A DNA stretch of 64,000 nt from Wolfiporia cocos (lineage: Eukaryota; Basidiomycota; Agaricomycetes; Polyporales; Phaeolaceae), in NCBI GenBank assembly GCA_029448655.1, contig JACCLO010000003.1, positions 2,418,001 through 2,482,000 of the forward strand, in the 5' to 3' direction. This document shows, piece after piece, positions 11,177 to 22,100 of this stretch (positions are counted from its first letter, which is position 1; each line of letters opens with the position of its first letter). The notes beneath the pieces were generated by a model. That model worked only from the letters and a program-made list of their open reading frames with translations. It was not told the origin of the DNA and did no database searches. The position numbers were made by a program, and so were the translations under genes.

Positions 11177-12245
11177 GTGATCGGTTCAAAAGTCCTGCCC
11201 TCAAGTGCCTGCGCACGTGGTGCCTGGTACCGTCACGTGTGCGTTTGCTTGCAATTTCCGTCTCATCCTTCGTGCTTTTTGCTGTACCGTCCTCTTACAA
11301 TGGTCAGGTTCTGTGTTGCTGGTTCCTACGCTGACATTCCTGCGTCCTTGCTGATCGATTCCGATCTGCCCGTATCAGTGATATTCTCCTCTTTTGCTTG
11401 CTTTAACAACATCCCTCGCACCATATCTGTCTCTGGAAGCTTGGCTCTTTCGTCCGGTTCAGGCCCCGTGCTTTTGCCCACCCCACGAGGATGGTATCGG
11501 TCTATGCTGTCAATGTCTATCATGCTGTTGCGTCCCTATGACATCATGCTCAGTGCTGATTGGTTAGTTGCTTCTTGTGCAACCTTTGCCGGCCATATCC
11601 TGCTGGATCCCACCCCCACGTTGATGTTGGATATGGCGTCCAGCCAGATTTTGGAGGCTTCTCCAGTGCGGAGCAACGGTGTGTCTTATGATTTCTGCAT
11701 ACTCGGTCCGATTCTGATGATCCTAAACCAATCACTCTCACTGTGTCTGCTTGCTCGTGCATGCGCACTTTTTCCCTGGCATTTGTGATGATGATCCAGA
11801 TCACTGCCTTCCTGCCCTTGCTCCTTCACATTTGCCTCACTCCAACTCTGCGTCTTCCCATGAAATTAACAGCCCTTCGCCCTCTACTTTCCCTCTGTCC
11901 GCTTCAACATCTTCTGAGCTTGCGCCCGGTTGTTTACTTGCCCTTGCCGATTTGGCAGTTATGTCACCTCGTGTAGAGCTATTGCGCGATCTGCCTGCTC
12001 GGCTTTGCGTGCACAATATTGCCTTTGATGAGGCTGCAACTGTCGATGAGTGCGTGCGAGTATTGTTCTCACATTTATTGAACGGTTCTTGTGCCGTGAC
12101 GTTGCCGACCCTTCACCCTCATTCTTGTTGTCGGCTTATTGCAGGAATCGGTTGTTCCCAGACTGAAGTGTCGTCTGCAGTTCGTCTTTGTCTCAGCGCT
12201 CACTTGTCTCATCACTCCATCCCGGTCACTCAGCTGAGAGATTAG
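11177..12245 (+). pseudogene. Transposon-associated ORF remnant
   Basis: Protein-like sequence continues across a break: a frame with RGWYRSMLSMSIMLLRPYD and an ILLDPTP segment runs to about 11730. A different frame then carries VELLRDLPARLCVH and VDECVRVLFSHLLNG to a stop at 12245. At least one, probably two, frame changes with no convincing splice sites argue for decay. I associate these motifs with ORFs carried by repeats in mushroom genomes, but not with a named enzyme. The stretch from 12246 to 12835 holds nothing recognised. Confidence 0.5.
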
Positions 12246-12835
12246 ATTACATGGTCCTGTTGTAATGCATCTGCTGCCCCTAATACAGTCAGAGTGTGTT
12301 TTCAGACGTTGCTGCGCTTCAAGCGATAGCATACTAGGATTGTTCGTAGCGGGCCTTGCCGGACCCGGCGCTACTTCATTATTTGAAAATCAATATTCGA
12401 GCACAGGTCCAGACAATAGACAGTTTTCGCAACCCCCTTAGCGCCGAAGATTTCTGGTCGATCGACCGCCCCACACCCGCCGCAGGTTCTCAAGCCGACA
12501 TGCCGAAAAACCACGTGGTGCTCTAAGTGGTGCAAAGCACTATGTCGCGCCACCGTGATCAGCCACTATCAGCCCGCTCGCTGCGACCACAGCTTCAGTG
12601 AGCGAGAACTGCGTTGCAGAGTGTCTGCTAAGAGTCGAGCAGGAGCATGTGTAGATCACATTTCGCTGTTTCCGGACCGTGGGTATGCCGTCGGTTCTTG
12701 AAAACACCCCATCAACAGCTCCACAACCCATGGCTGATGGCGGGCTCCACAGGCTTGCGAAAAGTGTCTAATGGCGCTTCATTAGGCATTCTAGCATGTT
12801 GAAAGACTGTACTATCGCTGACCCAGTGATGCAAC

Positions 12836-13236
12836 TTTTTTCACTCCATCCACTCCGGTTAGAGCGGGCTTGGGCGTCTATTATTAGTACTCAGCTCAAC
12901 CCCGACCACTCCTGCCAATTTGGGTAAGAGACTGGGACACTCATGGGCTCGCAAAGCTCGCACTGCAGCTGCAAGCTGCAAGCTGCACTGGTACCTCTAA
13001 TTGTGTGAAGTAACCTGATAAATCAATGATAAATATTATGTACTAGCTTTTAGAATGTCAGTATCATCATCATCAACTTGCATTTGAATGTAAGTACTAC
13101 ATTACATGTATTAGTATAATTGAGCAACCCTATTATACTCCATCCACTTCGGATTGAGCACCTGTGATTGAAACTCAGACTCCCATGATCCCTACCCCTT
13201 TGGGAAGGAGACCGAGGTGCCCAGTTGCTCGTGTTT
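12836..13236 (-). repeat. Two copies of a short interspersed repeat
   Basis: Segments at about 12836-12990 and 13136-13236 share, on the minus strand, the terminal GGAGTGGATGGAGT-like tail and a GGG-rich body with a tRNA-like layout. They differ at many sites. About 145 bp of AT-rich sequence separates them. They are probably old SINE copies. Confidence 0.35.
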
Positions 13237-13260
13237 TTTCATGGTGGTCACTATTACATT

Positions 13261-13770
13261 TGTCACAGATTTATCTGTGGCATGTCAGGTATGATTTACC
13301 CAGGGTCTGGGGGGCTAATATAGCATCTCCTAGATGTCCTTGCAGCCTTAGCGCCCATGCGGTGGTGCTAGGCAGGACATCCCAGCACCTGACCTTACCA
13401 CGTCATGTGAGCAGCACGTGCCAGCACTCAACCTAGTCACAAGGTAGATAGTCATATGATTACTTATGCACGTCAGCCTAGATCTAGGCAGTGGCCTAGA
13501 GTATGACGCACCCTATGACATCATGTAGTGCAGTAGTCACGTACGGCCCCAGACTTTAGGGCTGGACCGTTGTAGATAGAAGCGGCTACCTACATGTATA
13601 TATGATAGCGTTGCTCTGGGGTACTCCTCAGAGTCAACCTCCTCGTCAACCCCAACAGTACTGGGGGGGACATCCTTGCATGCACTGTCCCTGCACATGA
13701 CCACCTTGCTTATGAGAGTCACTCGCTAGTCTGCACAGCTACACCACCTCGCCTTAGTCTCGGTGTTGTA
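13261..13770 (+). repeat. Diverged LTR, same family terminus, opposite orientation
   Basis: It starts TGTCACAGATTTATCTGTGG, nearly the same as the minus-strand terminus of the solo LTR ending at 7020. It continues with the same general layout, including a TACATGTATATATGATAGC segment. The 3' edge near 13770 is uncertain and no target duplication was found. Confidence 0.45.
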
Positions 13771-13772
13771 CC

Positions 13773-14606
13773 TCAACCTTGGGGGTTAGAGTGTAGGGAG
13801 ACAGGGATAGGGGCAGGGTACGTTCCATGACAAGGATGTTGTTGACCTGGAGGGTAACTGAATGGGTGGGTACGGAGATATGGGGGGGGTGAGTATAAAA
13901 TGTTTTCCCATGGTTCTGGGCCAGCGGGGATTTTGTAGATCGGTCCTTCCATAGGACCAGCGGGTCGGTCATAGATAGGTCCTTCCATTGGACCGGCAGG
14001 GTGGTCATAGAGAGGTTTCTCGAGGGGACCAATAGGGTGGTCATAGAGTGGTGGCTCGAGGAGGAATTCAATGGTGTCAACAGAGTCAATGGAGTGATGA
14101 GTAGGGATGGGTGATGTGGTATGAGGAGGTGTAGGTTGTGGGGATGGTGTTCGAGGTGGCATCTCAGGACGATTAAGGACCCAGTGGAGACGTTGGTCAG
14201 GTTTCTTTGGGGTAGGTTGGATGGAATGTTTGGAAAGGTGTTTAAGGTGAGGTGTGGGTGGTGTGTTGCGTGGTTTAGGGGTGGAAGGCATGGGAGAGGT
14301 GGGCAAAGGGTTGTTGAATGTAGGCACTAGGAGGGAAGTAAGATGTAGCACAAGGTTGTTGGCGTCCTGCTGCAAAGTAAGCAGGGAAGTGAGTTTGGTG
14401 TGGGCCAATTCATTGGCACCATGGGTAATCGCAGTAAGGAGGTAGGATATGTGTGTCTTCCAAAGAGGAAGAGCATAGGTTGACGGAGTGGTTTCATGTG
14501 CCCGGTGGATGCTTTGGGTGGCATTGAAAAGGAGGTCAAATGCAAAGGTAGTAGTTAGGTCAGCAAGAGCCCTCTGGGTGCTAGGGACGGTGCGTTGGGT
14601 GTTCAT
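13773..14606 (-). CDS. Pro/Thr-rich protein with 12-residue repeats, 277 aa, unknown
   Basis: A single uninterrupted ATG-to-stop frame. Residues 1-90 are helical and moderately hydrophobic (ALADLTTTFAFDLLF). Residues 95-175 are Pro/Thr-rich. Then come four imperfect 12-residue units of the type E-x-P-[LI]-Y-[DK]-x-P-[AI]-G-P-[ML], followed by a Pro/His-rich tail. There is no membrane segment and no zinc knuckle, so a Gag origin is possible but unproven. It lies in the repeat block beside an LTR. A 277-codon frame in moderately GC sequence with protein-level repeats is unlikely by chance, but no family is recognised. Confidence 0.5.
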   Translation of the reverse strand: MNTQRTVPSTQRALADLTTTFAFDLLFNATQSIHRAHETTPSTYALPLWKTHISYLLTAITHGANELAHTKLTSLLTLQQDANNLVLHLTSLLVPTFNNPLPTSPMPSTPKPRNTPPTPHLKHLSKHSIQPTPKKPDQRLHWVLNRPEMPPRTPSPQPTPPHTTSPIPTHHSIDSVDTIEFLLEPPLYDHPIGPLEKPLYDHPAGPMEGPIYDRPAGPMEGPIYKIPAGPEPWENILYSPPPYLRTHPFSYPPGQQHPCHGTYPAPIPVSLHSNPQG

Positions 14607-14872
14607 GGTAGGGGAGACGGTGCGTGGGGGTTGGCGTATAGAGGGACGGTACGTGAGCGCCTAAGGCGATGGAGGGACTTGGCACGTGGCACGCACGTGA
14701 CTTCCGCAGGCTTCTCGATCAGTGCTGCCGAGCGCCCATCAGCCGCGTTTCCAGTGAGCTGCCACTGGAGTGGCCGTGCCAGTGTTGGGTGACCTTGTCA
14801 ACTTGCCTTAGCAGACATGAGGCATTTGCAAAGACATCTTGCAGTAGCTGCCAGTGATGCTGCATTGCCAAG

Positions 14873-15794
14873 ATGCCGATCCGTTCTGCGGCGGGCTCAG
14901 GTTTCTACCGCCTTCGCTCGGTCGCAGAACAGACACCATTCAGGCTCGTCCATCAGGGTCAGCTCCTTCGGATTCCTTATGTAACTACTTCCGTACTATT
15001 AACTCTCTAGTAGTCTCTGCAAGACGCATTCCGCGATCCTTCGTCGCCGTTCCACATCGCGCCCGGCACGCAGGGACCCGCGTCGCCCGACCCGCCTTCG
15101 GAAGCTGAGCTGTTGCATACTAATGCTATTAACAAAGACAAAATGACTGAGGCGGCGGAGCGCGCCAGAAGGACGCTTATAGATCTGGGGTACGACCCGA
15201 GCAGCTTCTGGGAGCAGCGAATCGTGTGGGGAGACCACGATGCATTTCAGTGAGTCGCGATAGGTATGATGCGCAAAGTCGAAAAACCAATAATTCTCAG
15301 GCATGTGAACAACGTTCGCTACGGTCTGTGATGTCGAAACACTGGATGCGCAAGGCGTCTGACCTCGTCCTGTAGTCCGCTTCTTCGAGTCGTCCCGCGT
15401 CGAATGGATGGTGTCCCTCGGCCGCGAGCTCGGCGGTGAGGCGCGCGCACGCGACATGCTCACCGGTCGTGGCGTCTCGCTCATCCTAAAGTCCATTTCC
15501 GTCGACTACAAGCGGCCCGTCGTCTACCCGGACACGCTGCTTGTCGCGAAACGACCGCGCGTCGTCAACCGCCTGCCAAAGACGCACTTCAACCTTGAAG
15601 GAGCGGCATATTCGTACAGGCAGGGGAGGGTCGTGACCGAATGCGACTCGGTGATGGTGTGGTACGATTATGACAAGCTCGCAAAGTGCGACCCGGGAGA
15701 GGAGGCTAGAAGGGTGCTTCTGAGTCGGATCGCGCTCTGTGCAGAGCAGAAGCAACGATTGTACTCGGATTCATGGCAGCGTCATACATCATAG
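14873..15794 (+). CDS. Hot-dog fold thioesterase-like protein, 250 aa
   Basis: Exons 14873-14957, 15024-15249, 15301-15323 (23 nt) and 15376-15794 join in phase to 250 codons plus stop. The second and third exons assemble WGDHDAFQHVNNVRYVRFFE, the hallmark of 4-hydroxybenzoyl-CoA-type acyl-CoA thioesterases, with the active-site Asp/His region. This is followed by a beta-rich half containing LILKSISVDYKRPV and YDYDKLAKCDPGEEARR. The basic, Ser/Arg-rich first 28 residues look like a mitochondrial presequence. It probably hydrolyses an acyl-CoA; the substrate is unknown. The start codon is chosen because it gives the presequence and the phase needed for exon 2. Confidence 0.85.
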
Positions 15795-16036
15795 GGCGTA
15801 GAACATAGGGTTGAGATCTATACAGCTTGTTTATATATTTAATGGATGAATGATGCAATGTGATTGTGGCGTGTGCGTCTATGTGGACGGTAATTGCCGC
15901 AGCGGATCAGACGACGGCCAACTGTAACGGCGGACGAGGCCGCTTACTTCTCACCGCTGAGCATCACGACCCGCTCACTCCGTCCCCGCAGTGGACGCAA
16001 AACGCGACTCGTGCCAGCGCAGAGTCCACCGCCAAC

Positions 16037-18056
16037 ATGTCTATCCATCGTCCGCCCGTCTTTGCGCTGCTGCTCGCGCTCGCGCTTGCGCTGCCGGCGT
16101 GGGCGCACGAGCACCACGACGAGCTGACCGAGGAAGAGGCGAGCGCGCCGATCGACACCATCCTCTGGCTGCACGTCTTCCTCCAGGCCGCCGTCTGGGG
16201 CGTCCTCTTCCCGACGGGCATGGTCCTCGGCATTGCGCGCAGCCGTTGGCATGTCCCTCTCCAGGTGCGCCCTTCCACCGCCGCACATCGCAACCCAACG
16301 CTGAACCCCCGCATCCGAACCGCCAGAGCGCAGGCATTGCCCTCACCATCGCCGGATACATACTTGGACACTCGCATGGCGGGCGTGCCTTCCCTGCTAC
16401 CGTCCACGGGCTCTTCGCCAACATCATTCTCCTCCCGCTCGTCCTGCAGCTCGTCCTCGGTGTCTACCTCAAGCTGCACATCCACGAGCGTACCCTCCGC
16501 CCGTGGGCCGTGCGTGCGCACGGCGTGGTCGGAAAGGCGTATCCCGTGCTTGGATGGACGCAGATGCTGTTTGGGGCGATCACAATGAGAGGTTATTGCA
16601 GAGGAGGGCATCTGGGGCAGTGTTTGGCTCATTATATCATGGTGCGTGATGGGATGCCCAGGGTGGGGGGCGCGGAGCAGACTCATAGGCCATACAGGGA
16701 AGCGGATTCATTGCGTATGGAACAATCATGGCGATATTGCTGCTTGTTGGCGAGATGTGGGTACGCCGCAGCGGGCGCAGCCCCGAATGGTGGGACTCGT
16801 GGGTCATTATGCTCTGGGTGCGCATATATTCAGTACATCGCTCTCATGACGCTTTTCTCATGCTCAAGCTAGGGTATCGGTGAGCGACACAGATTACTTC
16901 ACCCGTGTATGTAGGCTGAAGAGGACAAGTCAATACGTTTACGGAGCACCGTGGCTCGGTGTGGTCCGTCAAGGATATGCAGCACACGTGTGTCTGTTCT
17001 CTCTCTTCTCCGCTTCGGAAGCTCACAGCGCATACAGTATCCTTGGTGTTCTCTGTATGCGCACTCTTTGAGCTGATGAACTATTGTTGACTTTCGGTAA
17101 CGCTAGGGTGGACCGGCGGTGCGCTGGGTATCTTCCTCTCGCGCAATAACCAGGTATGCTCCCTCGTCTCCCCCTTCTGTGCATCGCTCATCCATCATCC
17201 AGCGATCCGTCGTTCCCTCGCTCATGTGAGTGGCATCCCCGAGCCCACCAAATATCACTCATATGCGAAATGCACCAGTGTGATCCTCACCGGCTGGGCG
17301 ATGTCCGAGCACGCACAGGCGATGATGATCTCGACCAAGGTGCACGCTACCTTCGGCTACACGCTCATGCTCGCGGGCGTGGCGCGCATCGTCGAGGTGT
17401 GCTTCGTCGTCCCCAAGTTCGCCCCGCTCCCTGCGGACGCCCCCGCGAGCGAGGGCGACGCGCACTCGGAGCACACGCTCGCGGAGGAGCCCGCTGCCGC
17501 CGCGGGCGCGGGCGCGAGCGTCGGGCGGGCGTTCAGGCATCTGCCGCCGTTCGTGAGTGCTCTGTGTCGACATCTGGGGTGCGAGGTGGCTGATGGGTGG
17601 CGGTGGAGTAGCTGCTCGTCTCTGCGGGCTTGCTGTTTATGTCGGCGACGGACGAGGAGCTCGAGTCTGCGCATGAGAACGGCATGGACCACGTCACGTA
17701 CGTGCTGATCATGTTCAGGTGCGCTGTGTTTCCTCGCTCTCGGTGCATCTTCATGCTCATCCTCGTCGTCACTCACGCTCGGCCTCCATCGTCTCACCCA
17801 CCTCCCGGGCGCACCCATGCTGCATGCCACCTGCCTCTGCACGCCACATGTCACACGCGACGGCAGTCTTGCGTTCACGATCTACACGATCATCGTCGTG
17901 CTCATCCACCTGTACGCGACGAGCGGGCGGAACGGCGCTGCCGCACAGGGCGACGGCAGCATCGAGCTCACGTCGCCGACGAAGTGGTACGCGCCTGTTC
18001 CCGCCGCGGAGGCGGAGGGCGAGCCGCTGCACGTCATCGGGGACGAGGAGGAGTGA
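16037..18056 (+). CDS. Ytp1-like multi-pass membrane protein (DUF2427 family), 461 aa
   Basis: Eleven exons: 16037-16264, 16327-16641, 16698-16817, 16873-16879, 16930-16987, 17038-17054, 17107-17153, 17203-17225, 17279-17552, 17612-17718, 17867-18056. All phases close to 461 codons plus stop. A signal peptide ([19 protein letters not shown]) is followed by repeated hydrophobic segments, a His-rich HSHGG motif, [14 protein letters not shown], the [12 protein letters not shown] helix, [18 protein letters not shown], and a DEELE-HENGMDH motif before the last helices. This order matches fungal Ytp1-type proteins, an uncharacterised family with cytochrome b561-like His residues. The 7-nt and 17-nt exons are needed to restore conserved residues. 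The function is unknown; it is likely an integral endomembrane or plasma-membrane protein. Confidence 0.9.
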
Positions 18057-18344
18057 CCCTTGCTCTCGTGTAAGTGCGATGTCTTTCGCAGAGGAGTTGA
18101 GAGACTTGTATACCAGCTGGATGCGTTGAGTGGTGCGCCCGTCGCGATGGTGGCACGCGTGGCGGGTGTCGGTGTGGCGGTGTGGCGGGTGCGGGTGTGG
18201 CGGGGTTGACAGAGATTTATTGTGCTTTTGGTGTTGTTACAGTACATACTATGTATTTAGACTGGAAGTCGATTTGTCGATTCACTGCTACATGGGTGAG
18301 CGCCTAGTCTCGTCCCCAGCCCTTGCACATGGCTTCTGCCACTC

Positions 18345-18554
18345 GGGAGGACCCGAGCGGAGTGCGGGAGGACCCGAGCGGAGTGCGGGAGGACCCGAGC
18401 GGAGTGCGGGAGGACCCGAGCGGAGTGCGGGAGGACCCGAGCGGAGTGCGGGAGGACCCGAGCGGAGTGCGGGAGGACCCGAGCGGAGTGCGGGAGGACC
18501 CGAGCGGAGTGCGGGAGGACCCGAGCGGAGTGCGGGAGGACCCGAGCGGAGTGC
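18345..18554. repeat. 21-bp tandem repeat, ten copies
   Basis: Ten essentially perfect copies of GGGAGGACCCGAGCGGAGTG plus C (21 bp). The last copy runs directly into the left inverted-repeat arm of the element at 18345-19208. Because the unit is a multiple of three, every frame on both strands is open, giving spurious proteins. Confidence 0.97.
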
Positions 18555-18706
18555 GAAAAACATATTGCAGCAGCCACTGTACAAGGTTGGCCGTCAGGGC
18601 GGGTGTAGGTGACCCTGTCTCGTGATTGCGACGCTGGCCTACAGCGCGACGCGCATCCTCACAATTGTACTTGTATGCTACCTGATTTCGCAGAACTACT
18701 GTCATA

Positions 18707-19010
18707 ATGCCCTCTAAGCAAACTCACGGCAGTCTGTTTGATCGCGACGTTAACGATCAATGCGGCACTGTGGCCGAGAAATGTTGCCAATACTCATCCG
18801 CAGATACACGCCGCTTAGTCACCGAGAAGTTCCAACGTATTTGGGGCTGACAGAGTGCCGTACAACTGGCAGCTTGATGTCACGGACGCACTGCTGCTGC
18901 ACCTTGACTCCGTTGTCATTGCCGGCACAGGATCGGGCAAAACTGGGCTGGTTTTGATGTCTGATAAGATGGTGATGAAGTCATTATTGTCGTCGTCAAG
19001 CTCAGACATT
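18707..19010 (+). pseudogene. RecQ-like DNA helicase N-terminal fragment
   Basis: From an ATG at 18707 a frame runs through RRLVTEKFQRIWG to a stop near 18850. After a one-base shift it continues VPYNWQLDVTDALLLH and VVIAGTGSGKT, the Q-motif region and Walker A of the RecQ-like helicases common in mushroom genomes. Downstream, SDK and DGDEVIIVV-like residues appear in yet another frame before stops. The helicase core motifs (DEAH box onward) are absent. It is a truncated, frameshifted copy lying inside an inverted-repeat element. Confidence 0.7.
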
Positions 19011-19208
19011 ATAATTTAAAGTGATAAGATGGTGCAGTACGGCATAGACGCAGCCAGCTACGCTTCGCGTGCGTTTGTGAGCTCATCGAGTGCGACGCGT
19101 CGCGCGCTGTACGCCACGCCAGCGTCGCGGTCACGAGACAGAGTCACCTACACCCGCCCTCATGGCACCTGCAATATGTTTTTCGCACTCCGCCCGGACA
19201 TGTCCGGG

Positions 19209-19856
19209 CTGCAGGTGCCACGTGAGGTATAAGGTCTGGAACCGAGACTATAATAGTGAGCGCCCATAAATGCAGTCTCACGACTCAGGCGAGTATCTAA
19301 CCTCTATCTATTTTAGAATATGAGAGTGTGGCTTATACTTATTTCTGTATTACATAGTCACTTTCGAAATTGTGTACAAGTCTAAGGATACACACGGTTG
19401 GTGGCCAGATAGAGAACATTAGTGTGTCAATGCAGGGAAGTCACCAGCTACAGCTTGGCTCATGAACTGACCTGAATGGAACACGAGGACATATTCTTGT
19501 ATATGCGATACACGAGTTCAAACGTTCAAACGTCCAAGCCGGACTGTATCTGTTGCCGTTCAGAAGTGGCGCAGACGATAGCTGCCTTGACTGCACTACA
19601 CTCTCATACGCGTTTCGTCCTCTCGTCGTTTGCAATCACATACCTGTCTTGTCTCCACATAGCATATTACAGCACATACTAACTAGATCTAGATGGATGT
19701 TTCCAGCGTGCATCTAGTGGCCGACATATAGATTCACTCTATGCCTCCTCCTCACCCCTCTCCTCACTTCTCTCCGTGAAGGCCTTGATATCTTCTCCCT
19801 CCTCATATATCTCGTGTTCCTCACCAGCCCCTCCTTCATCTGCCCTTCTCAGCTCC
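19209..19856. other. 3' flank without a supported gene
   Basis: AT-richer sequence between the inverted-repeat element and the stop of the F-box gene. Nothing was recognised beyond short frames. It probably includes the 3' UTR of the gene at 19857-21848. Confidence 0.35.
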
Positions 19857-21848
19857 TCATCTTCTCGTCTGTTCCCGCCATGCGAGTCCCTCACGCGGCG
19901 CATACTCAAACACAAGCACCTTTCCACACGTCGTCCCCACCGCAATCCGACCCTCCTCCTCGTCCACTTCAACTTTGGTCCAAGAGTCGTCCTCTATCTG
20001 TACGTGGAAGATCATCATCCCCGCGTCCATACTCGGTCCGCCCTCCGCCGGCGAGTAGACCCACGCGGCACCCTCCGCCTCTGCGAACGTCGCTGAGGTC
20101 GGCTCGCCCTGAGGCACCATCGCGAAGGAGATGACATATGTAGACGGAGGCGAAGGGCCAGAAGAGAGGGTGGGGGGCCTCAGGATGCACCCCGCGATGC
20201 GCTGTCTGCCTTCGTTCCCCTGCGTGTCGAGCCAGAGTGCGGTTCCCCGCGTGCCGAGCACAAGGTTAGACGGCGTGAAGAGGCGCACGGGCGAGTCGAT
20301 CGAGCGGGCCATCTGCGGCATTGCGCTGGTCGCCACGCCCTGCGTGTCGATGTCGCGGGCGAAGAGGTATGGGAGACGTGTGAGGTCTGTGAATTCCGCG
20401 TTCGCGGCAGTGCGCTCTAATGTCACGAGTGGTATGGTTAGCGGAGAGGACGCGGGTGCAGGAAGTGAGTGCGTGGGCGTGCCTGGGTATTGATGCGACC
20501 AAGATGCATCTGGGTTGGACGGAAGGACGAAGTGGTGGAGGATGTTGACGGGCCAGGGATAGTACGAGTCGAAGCGCATAAGGATATCGATTGGCGGGTA
20601 TGATCCCTGACCTGAGCGTGGCGAGTAGCGTGGGCAAGCAACAAGACTGTCGATGCGCCACGGCCACTTGTGGCTGGCGATAGGAAGACGAGACTTGGAG
20701 CCCGAGTCCCCCGCAGTGCACGAGATGTTATACAGATGTGTGTAACGGTAGCAGAACGTAACGATGTAGTGATCAAAAATGACGGCGCCGAGGCATCTCT
20801 GCTCCTATGCCACAGGTCAGACGAGGTGTGGCAAAATAGCGCACTACGCACCTCATTTGGCCGCGTGGGGTCGTCATGCTCTAGCGACACGCAAAGCTCG
20901 GTCTGCAGCTCTCCAGTGTCAACGTTCATTAGGCGGACAATTTGGTCACTGTCAGTGGCGAGGAGGGCTCGACCCTGAAAGAGCACGAGAGCGCGTCGGG
21001 AGGGAAACTCTTTCAATAGCTTGAACGCTGATTCGGGATCATCACCGGAGAAGTCGATGGCGTATATAACTACGGACGATCTGTACAAAATCGATCAGTT
21101 TGCACTGTGCAATCCGTATCGCAGGGCAGATAGCATTATTTCATGGCCAGGCGCTCATTGATGAAATATCTTCGGCCAATCACAAAGAACTAGAGCTCAA
21201 AAAGGAGATACTAACATGTCAATACGGTGGGATATAGCCAGGATCCCAGGATATGACGGATCAGAGTTGACCACTGCGCCAGCAACCAGCTCACGATGCA
21301 TGACAGCGACACAACGCGGCGGCTCGGACAAAATGTCCCAGCAATGAAACGCGCACCGTCGAGGCAGACCCTCCTGGTCATATATAGTCACTGTCAGCAA
21401 CCATCGGTTCCCCCTTCCAGGAATGAAATGGGCGGCGAGAGTGCGCGTGCGGCTACATCTCTCGGGCAGCCCAATCGGGAAGAGCTCGATACGCCGTGTC
21501 CACGCGGGGTTCGCGGACGTCCAGTTGCGGTGGAACTTGAGTGCTTTATGTGTGAGGTCCTCTAGGTGCTCTGCTGTGAGAGAGACTACAGACTGCTCGC
21601 GCAACCCGGGGACAGGTAGTCCCTTGTCCAGCACGTGGGCATACAGAGCATCGTGCCAAATACTTCGTTCCCGACTGAACTCTGCAAGATAGCGACACGT
21701 CTGCAAGCATGATGGTTGAGGTCAGCGATCATGAATCTGGTTGGACCTGGCGCACCTGCCGCAATGCAAGTATGTCCCGAACGTCTAGCTCCTGCACGAC
21801 CTGCAGCAGGACATCTGTGGGCAGGGACAGTAGATAGTCACAGCCCAT
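19857..21848 (-). CDS. F-box protein with propeller-like C-terminal region, 584 aa
   Basis: Exons 21848-21756, 21700-21216, 21080-20852 and 20804-19857 join in phase to 584 codons plus stop. Residues 1-45 (LLSLPTDVLLQVVQELDVRD followed by LALRQTCRYL) form a clear F-box, the Skp1-binding module of SCF ubiquitin ligases. The rest is beta-rich with WD/propeller-like blocks (SSVVIYAIDF, DQIVRLMNVDTGEL, GTTCGKVLVFEYAP), suggesting a substrate-recognition surface. It is thus probably an SCF substrate adaptor with unknown target. Family expansions of this layout are common in mushrooms. An 82-codon open frame ends six bases before the start codon. Confidence 0.87.
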
Positions 21849-21854
21849 TACGAG

Positions 21855-22100
21855 CTATTCACCGTCGTCGCCCGCGGTGACGATCTGGTAAGAAAGAGAA
21901 CCTAGGCATATGAGATAGCGTTTCCCAAGATGGTGCCACTGCGGCTCGTTGGGGTCGGACGCCGCTGACGACTCGGATAATGTGGTCGGAACGGAACGAC
22001 GGAGAAATGGCCGTCTTATCTCATCCGACGCATACCACACGTAAGCGCAGCCCAATACCAATATGCAGACATCTGCATCATCCTTTACATAAAGCTTCAT
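21855..22100 (-). other. 82-codon frame directly upstream of the F-box gene (possible uORF)
   Basis: An ATG-started minus-strand frame of 81 residues stops six bases before the F-box start codon. It contains a hydrophobic stretch (ICLGSLSYQIV). It could be an upstream ORF in the leader of the F-box mRNA or simply chance. No domain is recognised. The remaining promoter-side sequence to 22490 shows nothing else. Confidence 0.25.

Larger units (their letters stand above)
18345..19208. mobile_element. Inverted-repeat element carrying a helicase fragment
   Basis: An arm at about 18546-18658 is the inverted copy of about 19088-19193. Both contain GCGGAGTGCGAAAAACATAT and, after a short unmatched spacer, GGGCGGGTGTAGGTGA and the GCGACGCTGGC block. 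The left arm is preceded by the 21-bp array and the right arm is followed by a CCCGGACATGTCCGGG palindrome. Between the arms lies a truncated RecQ-like helicase N-terminus. No transposase is present and no clear target duplication was found. It fits a non-autonomous element that captured a gene fragment, or two opposed gene-end duplicates. Confidence 0.6.

Noticed and set aside
15991..16872. A 293-codon plus-strand frame overlapping the Ytp1-like gene
   Set aside because: It reads exon 1 of the gene out of frame, runs through introns, and matches conserved residues only in exon 2; the spliced model explains the sequence better.
18130..18705. Several repeat proteins on both strands (GPERSAG, REDPSGV, HSARVLP-type units)
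   Set aside because: All come from the 21-bp tandem array, whose unit is a multiple of three and lacks stops in every frame.
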